A DNA stretch of 64,000 nt from Qipengyuania proteolytica (GTDB lineage Bacteria; Pseudomonadota; Alphaproteobacteria; Sphingomonadales; Sphingomonadaceae). A program made the position numbers and the translations under genes. Within the stretch, counting starts at the first letter, position 1, and each line of letters opens with the position of its first letter. The notes under the pieces were generated by a model that saw only the letters and a program-made list of their open reading frames with translations, ran no database searches and had not been told where the DNA came from. Where the stretch lies: assembly GCF_019711565.1 (NCBI RefSeq), contig NZ_JAIGNN010000001.1, positions 310,001 to 374,000 on the forward strand, written 5' to 3'. Positions 8,783-18,101 of the stretch are shown piece after piece.

Positions 8783-11682
8783 GCGGCGCCGTCCAGCTGG
8801 GCGACCACGTCCTCGCACCGGTCGCACAGCGCGCCGTCCTCGGGCACGCTGGGCAGATGGCGCCAGCAGCGGCCGCACTTGTTATCGCTGGTCCGGGTCA
8901 CACTCACCGCGTCGCTATCGCCGCGCGTGACTGACGCGGTGATGAACAGCTCGGCGAGATCCGCGTCGGTGAAGCCTTCGGGCACCGCGCTCGCGGGCAC
9001 GACCACATCGGCCTCCAGTCCCGAGCGGATGACCTTCTCGCGCCGCAGCGGCTCGATCGCTTCCATGACCTTTTCGCGCAAGTCGCGCAGCTGCTGCCAC
9101 CTGGCGCCATTGGCGGTAACGCCGGGCACCTTGGGCCATTCGAGCAGGTGGACGCTGCCGCCATCAGGATACCGGCTCTGCCAGACTTCTTCCGCCGTAA
9201 ACACCAGCACCGGCGCGGCATAGCGCACCAGCGCATGGAACAGCAGATCGAGCACGGTGCGATAGGCATTGCGCTTGGTGCTGTCCGGCCCATCGCAATA
9301 AAGGCTGTCCTTGCGGATATCGAAGAAGAAGGCGCTGAGGTCCTCGTTGCAGAAATCGACCAGCAGGCGCGTGTAGGCGTTGAAGTCGTAATCATCGACC
9401 GCCTGGCGCAGCTTGCCGTCGAGATCGGCCAGCATGGCGAGCACATAGAGCTCCAGCTCCGGCACCTCGCCCGCATCGCCCATGTCGCCGACGAAACCGT
9501 CGAGCGCGCCGAGCAGGTAGCGGAAGGTGTTGCGCAGCTTGCGATACTGGTCGCCGACGCCCTTGAGGATCTCGTCGCCGATACGGTGGTCCTCGGTGAA
9601 GTCGACCGAAAGCGCCCACAGGCGGATGATGTCCGCGCCGTACTGCTCCATGACCTTCAAGGGATCGATCGTGTTGCCGAGGCTCTTCGACATCTTCTTG
9701 CCCTTGGCATCCATGGTGAAGCCGTGGGTCAGGATCTCGTCGTAGGGCGCGCGGCCGCGCGTGGCGCAGCTTTCGAGCAGGCTCGACTGGAACCAGCCGC
9801 GATGCTGGTCGCTGCCTTCGAGGTAGAGGTCGGCCGGCCAGCGCATTTCCGGCCAGCGCCCGCTTTCGAGCACGAAGGCATGGGTGCAGCCCGAATCGAA
9901 CCAGACGTCGAGAATGTCGGTGACCATCTCGTATTCGTCGGCATCGTAGCCCGAGCCGAGGAATTCGGCCTTGCGCGCCTCGTCCCAGGCATCGACGCCC
10001 TCTTCGGCGACGGCGGCGACGATCCGCGCGTTGACCTCGGGGTCCTGCAGATATTCGCCGGTGCCGTTCTTCACGAACAGCGTGATCGGCACACCCCAGG
10101 CGCGCTGGCGCGAGAGCACCCAGTCGGGACGACCCTCGACCATCGAGCCGATGCGGTTGCGGCCCTTCTCTGGCACGAAGCGCGTGTCGCGGATCGCGTC
10201 GAGCGCGAGTTCGCGCAGGGTCGGCGAACCGGCAGTTGCCGCCTCGTCGATCGTGTTGTCGCCGCCCTCGCCTTCCCAGCGCTGCTCGGCGCGCGAGATG
10301 GCGGGCAGATGGGCGAGGTGCTTGTCCATCGGCACGAACCATTGCGGGGTGCAGCGGAAGATGACCTTGGCCTTGGAGCGCCAGCTGTGCGGGTAGGAGT
10401 GCGCGTAATCCTCGCTCGCGGCGAGCAGCGCGCCGGCTTCGCGCAGGTCCGCACAGATCGGGCCTTCGGGCGAATTGAACGGCTTGTTGATGACGCTGCG
10501 GCGGCGCTCGTCATGCGCACCCAGCCACGGCCAGTCGTCGCGATAGCGCCCGTCACCAATGACCGCGAACTGCGGCTCGATCCCGTTCGCGCGACACAGC
10601 TCGAAATCGTCCTCGCCATGGTCGGGCGACATGTGGACGAGGCCGGTGCCGCTGTCGGTGGTGACGAACTCGCCCGGCAGGAAGGGACGCGGTTTGGCGT
10701 AGAACCCGCCGAGATGGTGCATCGGGTGGCGCGCGACGGTCCCGGCGAGGTCGGAGCCTTTGCCCGACCAAAGCTCTTCCATCCAATCCGTTGGCTGATG
10801 CTCGGGAAGAAAAAGGCGCTGCGCGATGTCCGCAATCAGCTCGCGGGCCACCAGATAGGAGCCGAGCACCTGATTACTTTCACCGCCTCGGACGCGATAA
10901 AGGACATATTCGACGTCCGGCCCATAAGCCAAAGCCTGGTTCACCGGGATCGTCCACGGCGTCGTCGTCCAGATCACCGCATGCGCGCCGACAAGTTCCT
11001 CGACCGGGCTCTCCACGATCTCGAACGCCACGTCGATCTGGGTCGAGACGATGTCCTCGTACTCCACCTCCGCCTCGGCCAGCGCCGTTTCCTCCACCGG
11101 GCTCCACATCACCGGCTTCGACCCGCGATAGAGATTGCCCGCCTCGGCAAACTTCATCAGCTCGGCAACGATGGTCGCCTCGCTGTCGAACTGCATGGTG
11201 AGATAGGGATTGTCCCAGTCGGCCATGATGCCGAGGCGCTTCAACTGTTCGCGCTGCACATCGACCCAGTGCTGCGCATAGGCGCGGCATTCGGCGCGGA
11301 ATTCCTTCGCCGGGACCTGGTTCTTGTCGAGCTTCTTCTTGCGGTACTGCTCCTCGACCTTCCATTCGATCGGCAGGCCGTGGCAGTCCCACCCGGGCAC
11401 GTAGGGCGCATCCTTGCCGAGCAGGTTCTGCGTGCGGCAGACCATGTCCTTCAGCACATGGTTCAGCGCATGGCCGATATGCATGTCGCCATTGGCGTAG
11501 GGCGGGCCGTCGTGGAAGATGAACTTCTGCCGCCCCTCGCGCGCTTCGCGCAGCTGCTTGTAGAGCGCCTCGTTCTCCCAGCGCGATGCAATGCCGGGCT
11601 CCTTCTGCGGAAGGCCGGCCTTCATGGGAAAATCGGTCTTGGGCAGGAAGACCGTGTCTCGATAGTCGCGCTGTTCAGACAT
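8779..11682 (-). CDS. ileS: Isoleucyl-tRNA synthetase
   Basis: The 967-residue class I synthetase shows the HIGH motif at residues 68-71, KMSKS at 663-667, and a C-terminal zinc site with cysteines at 936, 939, 953 and 956. The editing domain lies between the two catalytic motifs. It attaches isoleucine to tRNA-Ile in the cytoplasm. It heads the operon ileS-lspA-lipoprotein, each start overlapping the previous stop. The 145 bases upstream contain a REP-like palindrome and must also hold its promoter. Full length and all motifs are intact. Confidence 0.98.
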   Translation of the reverse strand: MSEQRDYRDTVFLPKTDFPMKAGLPQKEPGIASRWENEALYKQLREAREGRQKFIFHDGPPYANGDMHIGHALNHVLKDMVCRTQNLLGKDAPYVPGWDCHGLPIEWKVEEQYRKKKLDKNQVPAKEFRAECRAYAQHWVDVQREQLKRLGIMADWDNPYLTMQFDSEATIVAELMKFAEAGNLYRGSKPVMWSPVEETALAEAEVEYEDIVSTQIDVAFEIVESPVEELVGAHAVIWTTTPWTIPVNQALAYGPDVEYVLYRVRGGESNQVLGSYLVARELIADIAQRLFLPEHQPTDWMEELWSGKGSDLAGTVARHPMHHLGGFYAKPRPFLPGEFVTTDSGTGLVHMSPDHGEDDFELCRANGIEPQFAVIGDGRYRDDWPWLGAHDERRRSVINKPFNSPEGPICADLREAGALLAASEDYAHSYPHSWRSKAKVIFRCTPQWFVPMDKHLAHLPAISRAEQRWEGEGGDNTIDEAATAGSPTLRELALDAIRDTRFVPEKGRNRIGSMVEGRPDWVLSRQRAWGVPITLFVKNGTGEYLQDPEVNARIVAAVAEEGVDAWDEARKAEFLGSGYDADEYEMVTDILDVWFDSGCTHAFVLESGRWPEMRWPADLYLEGSDQHRGWFQSSLLESCATRGRAPYDEILTHGFTMDAKGKKMSKSLGNTIDPLKVMEQYGADIIRLWALSVDFTEDHRIGDEILKGVGDQYRKLRNTFRYLLGALDGFVGDMGDAGEVPELELYVLAMLADLDGKLRQAVDDYDFNAYTRLLVDFCNEDLSAFFFDIRKDSLYCDGPDSTKRNAYRTVLDLLFHALVRYAAPVLVFTAEEVWQSRYPDGGSVHLLEWPKVPGVTANGARWQQLRDLREKVMEAIEPLRREKVIRSGLEADVVVPASAVPEGFTDADLAELFITASVTRGDSDAVSVTRTSDNKCGRCWRHLPSVPEDGALCDRCEDVVAQLDGAA

Positions 11683-11725
11683 AGGCTGCGCGCCTTAGCC
11701 GTTCGCGTGCCTACTGCAAATACTA

Positions 11726-11803
11726 GTCATTGCGAGCATAGCGAAGCAATCCAGGTCCTGCCCTCTCTGGATTGCCGCGTCGCCTTCGGCTCCTCGCAAT
11801 GAC
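11726..11803. repeat. REP-like palindromic element
   Basis: GTCATTGCGAG (11726-11736) is perfectly complementary to CTCGCAATGAC (11793-11803). An inner pair GCAATCCAG / CTGGATTGC extends the symmetry. Elements with this sequence are common intergenic repeats in alphaproteobacterial genomes (known from memory). It lies between the end of the GDPD gene and the start of ileS and may mark the boundary between the two operons. Confidence 0.85.
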
Positions 11804-11827
11804 TGCAAAGTGACGTAGAGACCTTCG

Positions 11828-12880
11828 TCAATCGCCCCGCCGCACACGGCGGCGTTCGAGGCCGGCTTGCAGCACTTCGAATTCTTGCGGTCGGCGGTCG
11901 TCGAAGCGGGGGAAGAGCGCGGGGATGACGGCAAGCGTGTCATCGACCATGGCATAGCCGTTGAAGCTGGCGGGAATTGCGCCGAGCTGTTCGGGCAGGT
12001 CGAGCCCGCGCGGGCGCCCCTCGCCCTGCGGGCCGAGCACCATGATGCGCGCGCCGACCGCGTCCATCCGCGCGATCATGCGGTTGGGCCAGCCCCAGAA
12101 GGCCCATTGGTAATTCAGCGGCACGAAGATCGTCCCGCCCCGACAGGCCTCGGGCACGTAGCCGCTCCAGCCGAGCGCGAGATAGGCCTTGGTGCAGGCC
12201 TTGCCCTCTTCCATGCTGAAGGCCCAGGCTTCGGGGAAATGGGTGCGGATGCGGTCGACCGGGCCTTGCGCGCCGTAGAAGGCATCGCCCTTCGCACTCG
12301 TGTCGCGCCCGGCGGCCTTGAGCGCGGCGGCGAGCAGGTCGGCCTCGGCCGGGTCCTTGCTCTTGAAATTGTAGAGCAGCCGCGCGCGGCCCGAAGCCGC
12401 CAGCGCCTCGTCCAGCGTGGGGATTGCGCCGACGCCCTTGCCGCGGAAGGGGAAGGTCTTTCCGCCATCCGCGGTGTAGCCAAAGCCCGCGTCGAGCGCC
12501 TTCAGCTGCGCGAGCGTCAGATCGCGCGTCTCGCCGCTGCCATCGGTGCGGCAGTCGACGGTCCAGTCCTGAAACACCGCGATCCTGCCGTCTTTCGTGG
12601 GCGCGATATCGACCTCGACGAACCACGCGCCGAGCTTCGCCGCGCGGGCGATCGAGCGGGTGGTGTTCTCGAGGTAATCGTGCACCGGCTGTTCGAGCCG
12701 GTCCGCGGTGCAGGTGTCGCGCCCGACCCCGGTCTTGTCATATTGCTGGTAGAGCCCGCGATGCGCGATGAGCTTCACCGAACCCGTCGGATCGGGCGCG
12801 AGCCAGCTGGCATTGACCAGCGTCAGCACGAGGAACAGCACCGCCCCGGCGAGGCCGAGGCGCTTGAGCCAGGTTTTCAT
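11828..12880 (-). CDS. Glycerophosphodiester phosphodiesterase family protein, possibly altered active site
   Basis: The 350-residue protein has an N-terminal membrane or signal segment (residues 7-25) and a GDPD-like domain. It shows His40-Arg41 (AHRG), Glu71 (ENTTRS) and the Glu89/Asp91 pair (FVEVDI). Where the family normally has His-Asp (HDxxLDRTT), this protein has Gln104-Asp105 in VFQDWTVDCRTDG, so one of the two expected catalytic histidines seems to be missing. Activity is therefore uncertain. The start overlaps the ribF stop (ATGA), and it is the last gene of the gpmA-to-GDPD run. Confidence 0.82.
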   Translation of the reverse strand: MKTWLKRLGLAGAVLFLVLTLVNASWLAPDPTGSVKLIAHRGLYQQYDKTGVGRDTCTADRLEQPVHDYLENTTRSIARAAKLGAWFVEVDIAPTKDGRIAVFQDWTVDCRTDGSGETRDLTLAQLKALDAGFGYTADGGKTFPFRGKGVGAIPTLDEALAASGRARLLYNFKSKDPAEADLLAAALKAAGRDTSAKGDAFYGAQGPVDRIRTHFPEAWAFSMEEGKACTKAYLALGWSGYVPEACRGGTIFVPLNYQWAFWGWPNRMIARMDAVGARIMVLGPQGEGRPRGLDLPEQLGAIPASFNGYAMVDDTLAVIPALFPRFDDRRPQEFEVLQAGLERRRVRRGD

Positions 12881-13803
12881 CCGAGGAGGTCTCTCGCCCT
12901 GTCGCAGTCGCGGCCCATCTGTTCGATCAGGGCGTCGAGCGAATCGAACTTCGCCTCGCCGCGCAGGAAGTGGTGGAAGGCCACCTCGATTTCCTGCCCG
13001 TAGAGGTCGCCCGAGAAGTCGAAGAAATAGGGTTCGAGCAATTCCTTGGGCGGATCGAATTGCGGGCGCACGCCGATATTGGCCGCGCCCTTCAGCTCCT
13101 GCCCGGTGGACAGGATGCGCCCGGTCACCGCGTAGATGCCATATTTCGGGCGCAGGTAATGTTCGACCGGAAGGTTTGCGGTCGGATAGCCGATCTCGCG
13201 CCCGCGCTTGTCGCCATGCTGGACGACGCCGCGAATGGCGAAGGGTCGGGTGAGGAGACGCGCAGCCTCCTGCGGGTCGCCTTCGCGCAAGGCATCGCGG
13301 ACGCGGCTGGAGGAGACGGGCGCGCCGTGGTCGAGGACCGGCGGCACGGCGCGGGCCGCAATGCCAACCTCGCGGCCCAGTTCGACGAGGCGCGTAAAAT
13401 TCCCGCCCCGCGCCTTGCCGAAGGTGAAATCCTCGCCCGTCACCACCCCCGCCGCGCCGAGGTGTTCGGCGAGCAGCTTCTGCACGAAATCCTCCGCAGT
13501 GGTGCCGGCCAGTTCGCGATCGAAATGGAACACCAGCATCGCGGTCGCCCCGGCGGCGAGATAGAGTTCCTGTCGCTGCTCGAGCGTGGTCAGCCGGAAG
13601 GGCGGCGCATCGGGCTTGAAATGGCGGACGGGATGCGGATCGAAAGTGGCGATGATCGAGGGACGGCCCTCCTCGCGCGCCCAGCGGATCGCCTCGCCCG
13701 CCACCGCCTGGTGGCCGAGATGGAAACCGTCGAAATTGCCGAGCGCGATGATCGCGCCACGCAGGCTCTCTGGCAGCGGATCACGATGGTCGAGAAACCT
13801 CAC
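12877..13803 (-). CDS. ribF: Bifunctional riboflavin kinase / FAD synthetase
   Basis: The 308-residue protein has the nucleotidyltransferase signature GNFDGFHLGH (residues 22-31) and FDPHPVRHF in its N-terminal half, and the riboflavin kinase motif GYPTANL in its C-terminal half. It converts riboflavin to FMN and FMN to FAD in the cytoplasm. The start is a GTG at 13803 whose last bases form the dipeptidase stop (GTGA), and family similarity begins at this point. The stop overlaps the GDPD start. Confidence 0.95.
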   Translation of the reverse strand: MRFLDHRDPLPESLRGAIIALGNFDGFHLGHQAVAGEAIRWAREEGRPSIIATFDPHPVRHFKPDAPPFRLTTLEQRQELYLAAGATAMLVFHFDRELAGTTAEDFVQKLLAEHLGAAGVVTGEDFTFGKARGGNFTRLVELGREVGIAARAVPPVLDHGAPVSSSRVRDALREGDPQEAARLLTRPFAIRGVVQHGDKRGREIGYPTANLPVEHYLRPKYGIYAVTGRILSTGQELKGAANIGVRPQFDPPKELLEPYFFDFSGDLYGQEIEVAFHHFLRGEAKFDSLDALIEQMGRDCDRARDLLG

Positions 13804-14981
13804 GCCGCACCTCCTTGGGGCACCAGCCCTTCGCCGATGACGCGCAGCGCATTGCCGCCCATAGCCGCGCGGATTTCGTCCTCGCTGAAGCCTTCGTCCA
13901 TCAGGGCCTGCGTCACCTGGACCAGCTGAGCGGTATCGAACCGCACGGTTGTCGCCCCGTCGTAGTCGCTGCCGAGCGCGACGTGCTCGATGCCGACTAG
14001 ATCGCGGACATGCTTCATCGCCTTCGCCGCAGCCCGCGGCGAGGTATCGCAGACCGCACCCTCCCAGTAGCCGACGCCGATGATCCCGCCGGTTGCCGCG
14101 ACGCCGCGGATTTCCGCGTCGGTGAGGTTGCGGTTGACCTCGCAGGTCGCCTGCACCCCGCCGTGGCTCGAGACGACAGGCCGCTGTGCCATGGCGAGAA
14201 TGTCGGCGACGCACTGGTGGCTGCAATGCGCGATATCGACGATCATGCCCATGCGCTCCATCCGGCGGACGACATCGCGGCCCATGGGGGTCAGCCCGCC
14301 CTTCTCCAGCCCGTGCATCGACCCGGCGAGCGCGTTGTCGAAGAAATGCGTCAGCCCCGCCATGCGCATGCCCACGGCGTAGAGCCGGTCGAGATTGTCG
14401 GGATTGCCTTCGAGGCTCTGCAGCCCCTCTGCGCTGAACAGCGCCCCGACCGGCCTGTTCGCGTCGGTGCGGGCGCGCAGCAGCCGCTCCAGATCGGTCG
14501 GGGACCACACCTGGTAGAGTCGCTCGCGCGCGGTTTCGACCGCCGCCTCCAGCTTTTCGGCATGCCATAGCGAGCGTTCGAGCAGGCTGTTCCACGTGCG
14601 GATCGGCTGCAGCTGCGCGACGGCCAGCAGGGTGATGTTGTCGGTATCGGCGCCATTGGCGTCGTAGTTCTGCCCCTTGGGCGTCTTGGTCACGCTGGAG
14701 AACACCTGCAGCGCGACATTGCCCTGCTGCAGGCGGGGCAGGTCCATGTGTCCGCGATCCGCAGCGTCGAGCAGGTCGCGCTTCCACAGCAACGTGTCCG
14801 AATGCAGGTCGACGATGGTGAGCGTCGCATGGAGCGCCTTTGCCTCCTCGGACACTTCGATCAGCGGCTTGCCATCGATACGGTTCATGCCGCGCTCGAC
14901 GATACCGGGGCCGAGAGCGAAGAACGCCCCGGCAAGGGTGAGGACGAGCACGCCCGCGCCGATAAGCAGGCGCCGCCTCAT
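13800..14981 (-). CDS. Membrane dipeptidase (M19 family)
   Basis: The 393-residue protein has an N-terminal hydrophobic anchor (residues 4-22) and the M19 renal-dipeptidase signature. DLHSDTL near residue 60 supplies zinc ligands, and IAHCSHQC and SSHGGVQA further on supply the other histidines. It would cleave dipeptides outside the cytoplasmic membrane. The ATG at 14981 overlaps the folA stop. Its presence between folA and ribF is not functionally obvious. Confidence 0.92.
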   Translation of the reverse strand: MRRRLLIGAGVLVLTLAGAFFALGPGIVERGMNRIDGKPLIEVSEEAKALHATLTIVDLHSDTLLWKRDLLDAADRGHMDLPRLQQGNVALQVFSSVTKTPKGQNYDANGADTDNITLLAVAQLQPIRTWNSLLERSLWHAEKLEAAVETARERLYQVWSPTDLERLLRARTDANRPVGALFSAEGLQSLEGNPDNLDRLYAVGMRMAGLTHFFDNALAGSMHGLEKGGLTPMGRDVVRRMERMGMIVDIAHCSHQCVADILAMAQRPVVSSHGGVQATCEVNRNLTDAEIRGVAATGGIIGVGYWEGAVCDTSPRAAAKAMKHVRDLVGIEHVALGSDYDGATTVRFDTAQLVQVTQALMDEGFSEDEIRAAMGGNALRVIGEGLVPQGGAA

Positions 14982-15484
14982 CGTGCGCGCTCGAGCGTCA
15001 CGAAGCTGTAGGCGGGCAGGTCGCCCTCGGCGGCGAAATCCTCGCGCCCGACCACTTCCCATTCGGGGCCGAGCGGCGGCATGAAGGTGTCGCCTTCGAA
15101 ATCTGCGTGGATTTCGGTCAGCTCCACCCGGTCGGCATGCTCCATGAACACGTCGTAGATGGCCGCCCCGCCGATGACCGCGACCTCGCCCCCGTCTTCG
15201 CCCACACCCGCCGCTGCCAGCGCTTCCTCTACCGAGCGAACGACCTCGGCACCCGCCGAATCCCAGCGCTCCCTGCGGGTCAGCACGATGTGGCGACGGC
15301 CCGGAAGCAGTCCGGGCAGGCTCTCGAACGTCTTGCGGCCCATGATCATCGGCCGCCCCTGCTTCTCTGGCCCCATGGTCAGCGCCTTGAAGCGCTTCAG
15401 GTCAGCCGGGAGATGCCACGGCAGCGCGCCGTCCTTGCCGATGCAGCCGTTCGCCGCGCGCGCATAGATCAGGAACAGGCCCAT
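14978..15484 (-). CDS. folA: Dihydrofolate reductase
   Basis: At 168 residues this has the usual length for chromosomal DHFR. It shows the GKDGALPWHLPADLKRFK active-site segment with the conserved Trp and Asp, the MIMGRKTFESL NADPH-binding segment and the VIGGAAIY motif. It reduces dihydrofolate to tetrahydrofolate. Its ATG overlaps the purK TAA by one base and its stop overlaps the dipeptidase start. Folate and purine enzymes thus sit in one transcript, which is metabolically sensible. Confidence 0.96.
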   Translation of the reverse strand: MGLFLIYARAANGCIGKDGALPWHLPADLKRFKALTMGPEKQGRPMIMGRKTFESLPGLLPGRRHIVLTRRERWDSAGAEVVRSVEEALAAAGVGEDGGEVAVIGGAAIYDVFMEHADRVELTEIHADFEGDTFMPPLGPEWEVVGREDFAAEGDLPAYSFVTLERAR

Positions 15485-16539
15485 TACCGCTCCAGCCGGG
15501 TGACATGGCCCATCTTGCGGCCCTGGCGCACTTCGGCCTTGCCGTAATCGTGGAGATGCGTGTCGGGCTGGCCGAGAAAATCCTGCGCAGTCGTGATCGC
15601 ATCGCCGATGATATTGGTCATCGTCACGCCCCGGGCGACCGTCGCCGTATCGCCGAGCGGCAGGCCCGCGACCGCGCGGATGTGGTTCTCGAACTGGCTG
15701 GTGACCGCGCCCTCGATCGTCCAGTGACCCGAATTGTGCACGCGCGGGGCCATTTCGTTGAAGATCGGGCCTTCCTTGGTGGCGAAGAATTCGAGCGTGA
15801 GCACGCCGACATAGCGCAGCGCATCGGCGACCTGTTCGGCCAGACTGCGCGCTTCGTCGACCTGCGCCTCGATCGCGAGTCCGGCAGGCAGGCTGGAGGT
15901 CGCGAGGATCCCGCCCTCATGCGCATTGCGGGTCGAATCCCAGACGCGCATCTCGCCGTCCTGCCCGCGCACGAGGATCACGGAGAACTCGGCTTCGAAC
16001 TCGACATACCCTTCGTAGATCAGCGGCACGTCGGGCAGGCGCAGCGCGTCGGCGTCGCGGGCAGAGCCGATCCGCCACTGGCCCTTGCCGTCGTAACCGT
16101 CGCGCCGGGTCTTGAGGATCCCCGGCGCGCCCAGCCGGTCGACCGCGGCTTCGAGATCGGAGCGGGAATCGACCCGCGCATAGGCGGCAGGCCGTCCGCC
16201 GAGCCCTTCGACGAAGCGTTTCTCCGCCAGCCGGTCCTGCGCCGTTTCGAGCGCGCGCGGGTGCGGAAAGATCCGGTCGGCGGGAATGGCCTGCGCCGTG
16301 GCGACGGGCACGTTCTCGAACTCCCAGGTGACAACGTCGCACTGGGCTGCGAAGGCCGCGAGTGCCGCGGTGTCGTCCCATTTGTTCGTGAACACGTCGT
16401 CGCACACGCAGCTCACGACATTGTCGCCCTCAGGCGCATAGGCGATGCAGCGGTAGCCGAGCTCGGCGGCGCTCATCGCCATCATGCGGCCCAGCTGGCC
16501 GCCGCCGAGGATGCCGATCGTGCCCCCACGCTCCAGCAT
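15484..16539 (-). CDS. purK: N5-carboxyaminoimidazole ribonucleotide synthase
   Basis: The 351-residue ATP-grasp protein begins with GILGGGQLGRM (residues 8-18). It carries the PurK features TWEFENVP, RRDGYDGKGQ and the metal-binding FNEMAPRVHNSGHWT segment. It makes N5-CAIR from AIR, ATP and bicarbonate in purine synthesis. It overlaps purE (TGATG) and folA (TAATG) by one base on either side, so it is translated within a tightly packed operon. Confidence 0.97.
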   Translation of the reverse strand: MLERGGTIGILGGGQLGRMMAMSAAELGYRCIAYAPEGDNVVSCVCDDVFTNKWDDTAALAAFAAQCDVVTWEFENVPVATAQAIPADRIFPHPRALETAQDRLAEKRFVEGLGGRPAAYARVDSRSDLEAAVDRLGAPGILKTRRDGYDGKGQWRIGSARDADALRLPDVPLIYEGYVEFEAEFSVILVRGQDGEMRVWDSTRNAHEGGILATSSLPAGLAIEAQVDEARSLAEQVADALRYVGVLTLEFFATKEGPIFNEMAPRVHNSGHWTIEGAVTSQFENHIRAVAGLPLGDTATVARGVTMTNIIGDAITTAQDFLGQPDTHLHDYGKAEVRQGRKMGHVTRLER

Positions 16540-17033
16540 CAGTCGACCGGCCGCTCGGTCACGGCCTCGCTCCGGGCCCGGCGCCAGTCCTGCAGCCTTC
16601 GCGAGAGGGCGGGATCATGGTTGGCGAGGATCGCGGCGGCCAGCAGCCCGGCATTGGTCGCACCGGCCTTGCCGATGGCCAGCGTGCCGACCGGGACCCC
16701 GGCGGGCATCTGGACGATCGAAAGCAGGCTGTCCTCGCCCGAAAGTGCCCTGGACTGCACCGGCACGCCCAGCACGGGAAGATGCGTGAGGGCCGCGATC
16801 ATGCCCGGCAGGTGCGCCGCACCGCCTGCGCCCGCAATGATGACCTCGAAGCCCGCAGCCGCGGCACCCTTGGCGAAGTCGTACATGCGATCGGGCGTGC
16901 GATGGGCGGAAACGATACGGACATCGCTGTCCACGCCCAGCTCCTCGAGCACTTCGGCGGCGCAGGTCATGGTCTCCCAGTCCGACTGGCTGCCCATGAC
17001 GATCGCGACCTTGGGTGAGCTTTGGGCGCTCAT
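16539..17033 (-). CDS. purE: N5-carboxyaminoimidazole ribonucleotide mutase
   Basis: The 164-residue class I PurE carries GSQSDW (residues 14-19), SAHRTPDR with the catalytic His, and [11 protein letters not shown]. It converts N5-CAIR made by PurK to CAIR, and the two genes are adjacent and overlapping. The start lies one base after the gpmA stop. Nothing is unusual in the sequence. Confidence 0.97.
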   Translation of the reverse strand: MSAQSSPKVAIVMGSQSDWETMTCAAEVLEELGVDSDVRIVSAHRTPDRMYDFAKGAAAAGFEVIIAGAGGAAHLPGMIAALTHLPVLGVPVQSRALSGEDSLLSIVQMPAGVPVGTLAIGKAGATNAGLLAAAILANHDPALSRRLQDWRRARSEAVTERPVD

Positions 17034-17034
17034 C

Positions 17035-17721
17035 TCACGCGTCCTTCAGGTAATAGCGTTCGCCGGCCACATGGGTGCCGTCGAAGTCGTAGATGATCGG
17101 CTGGCCGGTCGGGATTTCGAGGCCGGTGATCTCCTCGTCGGAAATGTTCGACAGGTGCTTCACCAGCGCGCGCAGCGAATTGCCGTGGGCGGAGATGATG
17201 ACGGTCTCGCCCTTGCCGAGCTGCGGCAGGATCGCCTCTTCCCAATAGGGCAGCACACGCTCGATCGTGAGCTTCAGGCTCTCGGTGCGCGGCACGTCGA
17301 TCCCGGCGTAGCGCGGATCGTCCGACAGGTCGAACTCGCTACCCTGTTCGAGTTCGGGCGGCGGGACATCGAAGCTGCGGCGCCAGATGTGGACCTGCTC
17401 GTCGCCGTGCTTCTCGCGCGTCTGCTGCTTGTCGAGGCCGGTGAGGCCGCCATAGTGGCGCTCGTTGAGGTGCCAGTCGCGCGTCACCGGGATCCACAAG
17501 CGGTCGCAGGCTTCCAGCGCGATGTTGAGCGTCTTGATCGCGCGCTTCTGCACGCTCGTGAAGGCGGTCGTGGGGAGGACGCCCTTTGCCTTCATCAACT
17601 CGCCCGCCGCGCGCGCTTCTTCTTCGCCCTGTGCCGTCAAGTCGACGTCCCACCAGCCGGTGAAGCGGTTGGCGAGGTTCCACTCGCTCTGGCCATGGCG
17701 GACGAGGATCAGTTTCGACAC
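17035..17721 (-). CDS. gpmA: 2,3-bisphosphoglycerate-dependent phosphoglycerate mutase
   Basis: The 228-residue protein has the histidine-phosphatase motif [10 protein letters not shown] with catalytic His9, and the second histidine in [10 protein letters not shown]. The [10 protein letters not shown] and RRSFDVPPP elements are those of cofactor-dependent GpmA. It interconverts 2- and 3-phosphoglycerate. It appears to be the first gene of the seven-gene leftward operon, and a small open frame for a 51-residue protein lies 36 bases upstream. Confidence 0.96.
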   Translation of the reverse strand: MSKLILVRHGQSEWNLANRFTGWWDVDLTAQGEEEARAAGELMKAKGVLPTTAFTSVQKRAIKTLNIALEACDRLWIPVTRDWHLNERHYGGLTGLDKQQTREKHGDEQVHIWRRSFDVPPPELEQGSEFDLSDDPRYAGIDVPRTESLKLTIERVLPYWEEAILPQLGKGETVIISAHGNSLRALVKHLSNISDEEITGLEIPTGQPIIYDFDGTHVAGERYYLKDA

Positions 17722-17757
17722 AGAAGGCTCCCGTTATTCCCCTAGGAGCAAGGCGCG

Positions 17758-17913
17758 TTAGCTGCCCGCATCGCCCTTGGGAAGGCTTTGCGCATCCGAT
17801 TCGCGCATTTCGCGCCCCAGTTCGCGTCCTTGGGCCTTCCGGCGGCGCAGGTTCTCGCGCAATTTCGCGGCCAGGCGTTCCTCGCGGCTCATCTTGTCGT
17901 TTTCGGCTGTCAT
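17758..17913 (-). CDS. Small charged hypothetical protein
   Basis: A 51-codon frame starts with ATG at 17911-17913 and ends with TAA. The product is strongly charged, with REERLAAKLRENLRRRKAQG (residues 10-29) predicted to be a single amphipathic helix and a C-terminal PKGDAGS. Small proteins of this composition occur in sphingomonads (from memory). The frame has no strong ribosome-binding site and the function is unknown. It lies just upstream of gpmA in the same direction. Confidence 0.65.
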   Translation of the reverse strand: MTAENDKMSREERLAAKLRENLRRRKAQGRELGREMRESDAQSLPKGDAGS

Positions 17914-17957
17914 CTTGCACGCTTCTTGCGAAATTCGCGCCGGGGCTCAAGCGAAGG

Positions 17958-17986
17958 TTGACTTATCCGTGGTCTCTGCCATTAGC
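17958..17986 (+). promoter_or_regulatory. Possible promoter of tRNA-Thr
   Basis: TTGACT at 17958-17963 matches a -35 box. A weak -10 (ATTAGC or CATTAG) follows after 16-17 bases, about 40 bases before the tRNA. The -10 match is poor, so this is tentative. Confidence 0.4.
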
Positions 17987-18026
17987 GCGCGCCTCCACCC
18001 CGCGAGGTTTCCCGCGGCGGATCCGT

Positions 18027-18101
18027 GCTGCTGTAGCTCAGTGGTAGAGCGCACCCTTGGTAAGGGTGAGGCCGGGAGTTCAATCCTCCCCAGCAGCACC
18101 A
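18027..18101 (+). tRNA. tRNA-Thr (anticodon GGT)
   Basis: The 75-base sequence folds as a full cloverleaf. The acceptor stem is GCTGCTG / CAGCAGC, the D arm is GCTC-AGTGGTAGA-GC, the anticodon arm is CACCC-TTGGTAA-GGGTG with GGT as anticodon, the T arm is GGGAG-TTCAATC-CTCCC, and CCA is encoded at 18099-18101. It reads ACC and ACU. An imperfect copy of its last 29 bases lies at 24748-24776, so it is a likely integration site for the accessory DNA that follows. Confidence 0.97.

Noticed and set aside
9148..11802. Long open frame of 884 codons antisense to ileS
   Set aside because: It mirrors the ileS codons, has no ribosome-binding site and no recognisable domain, and is explained by high GC content.
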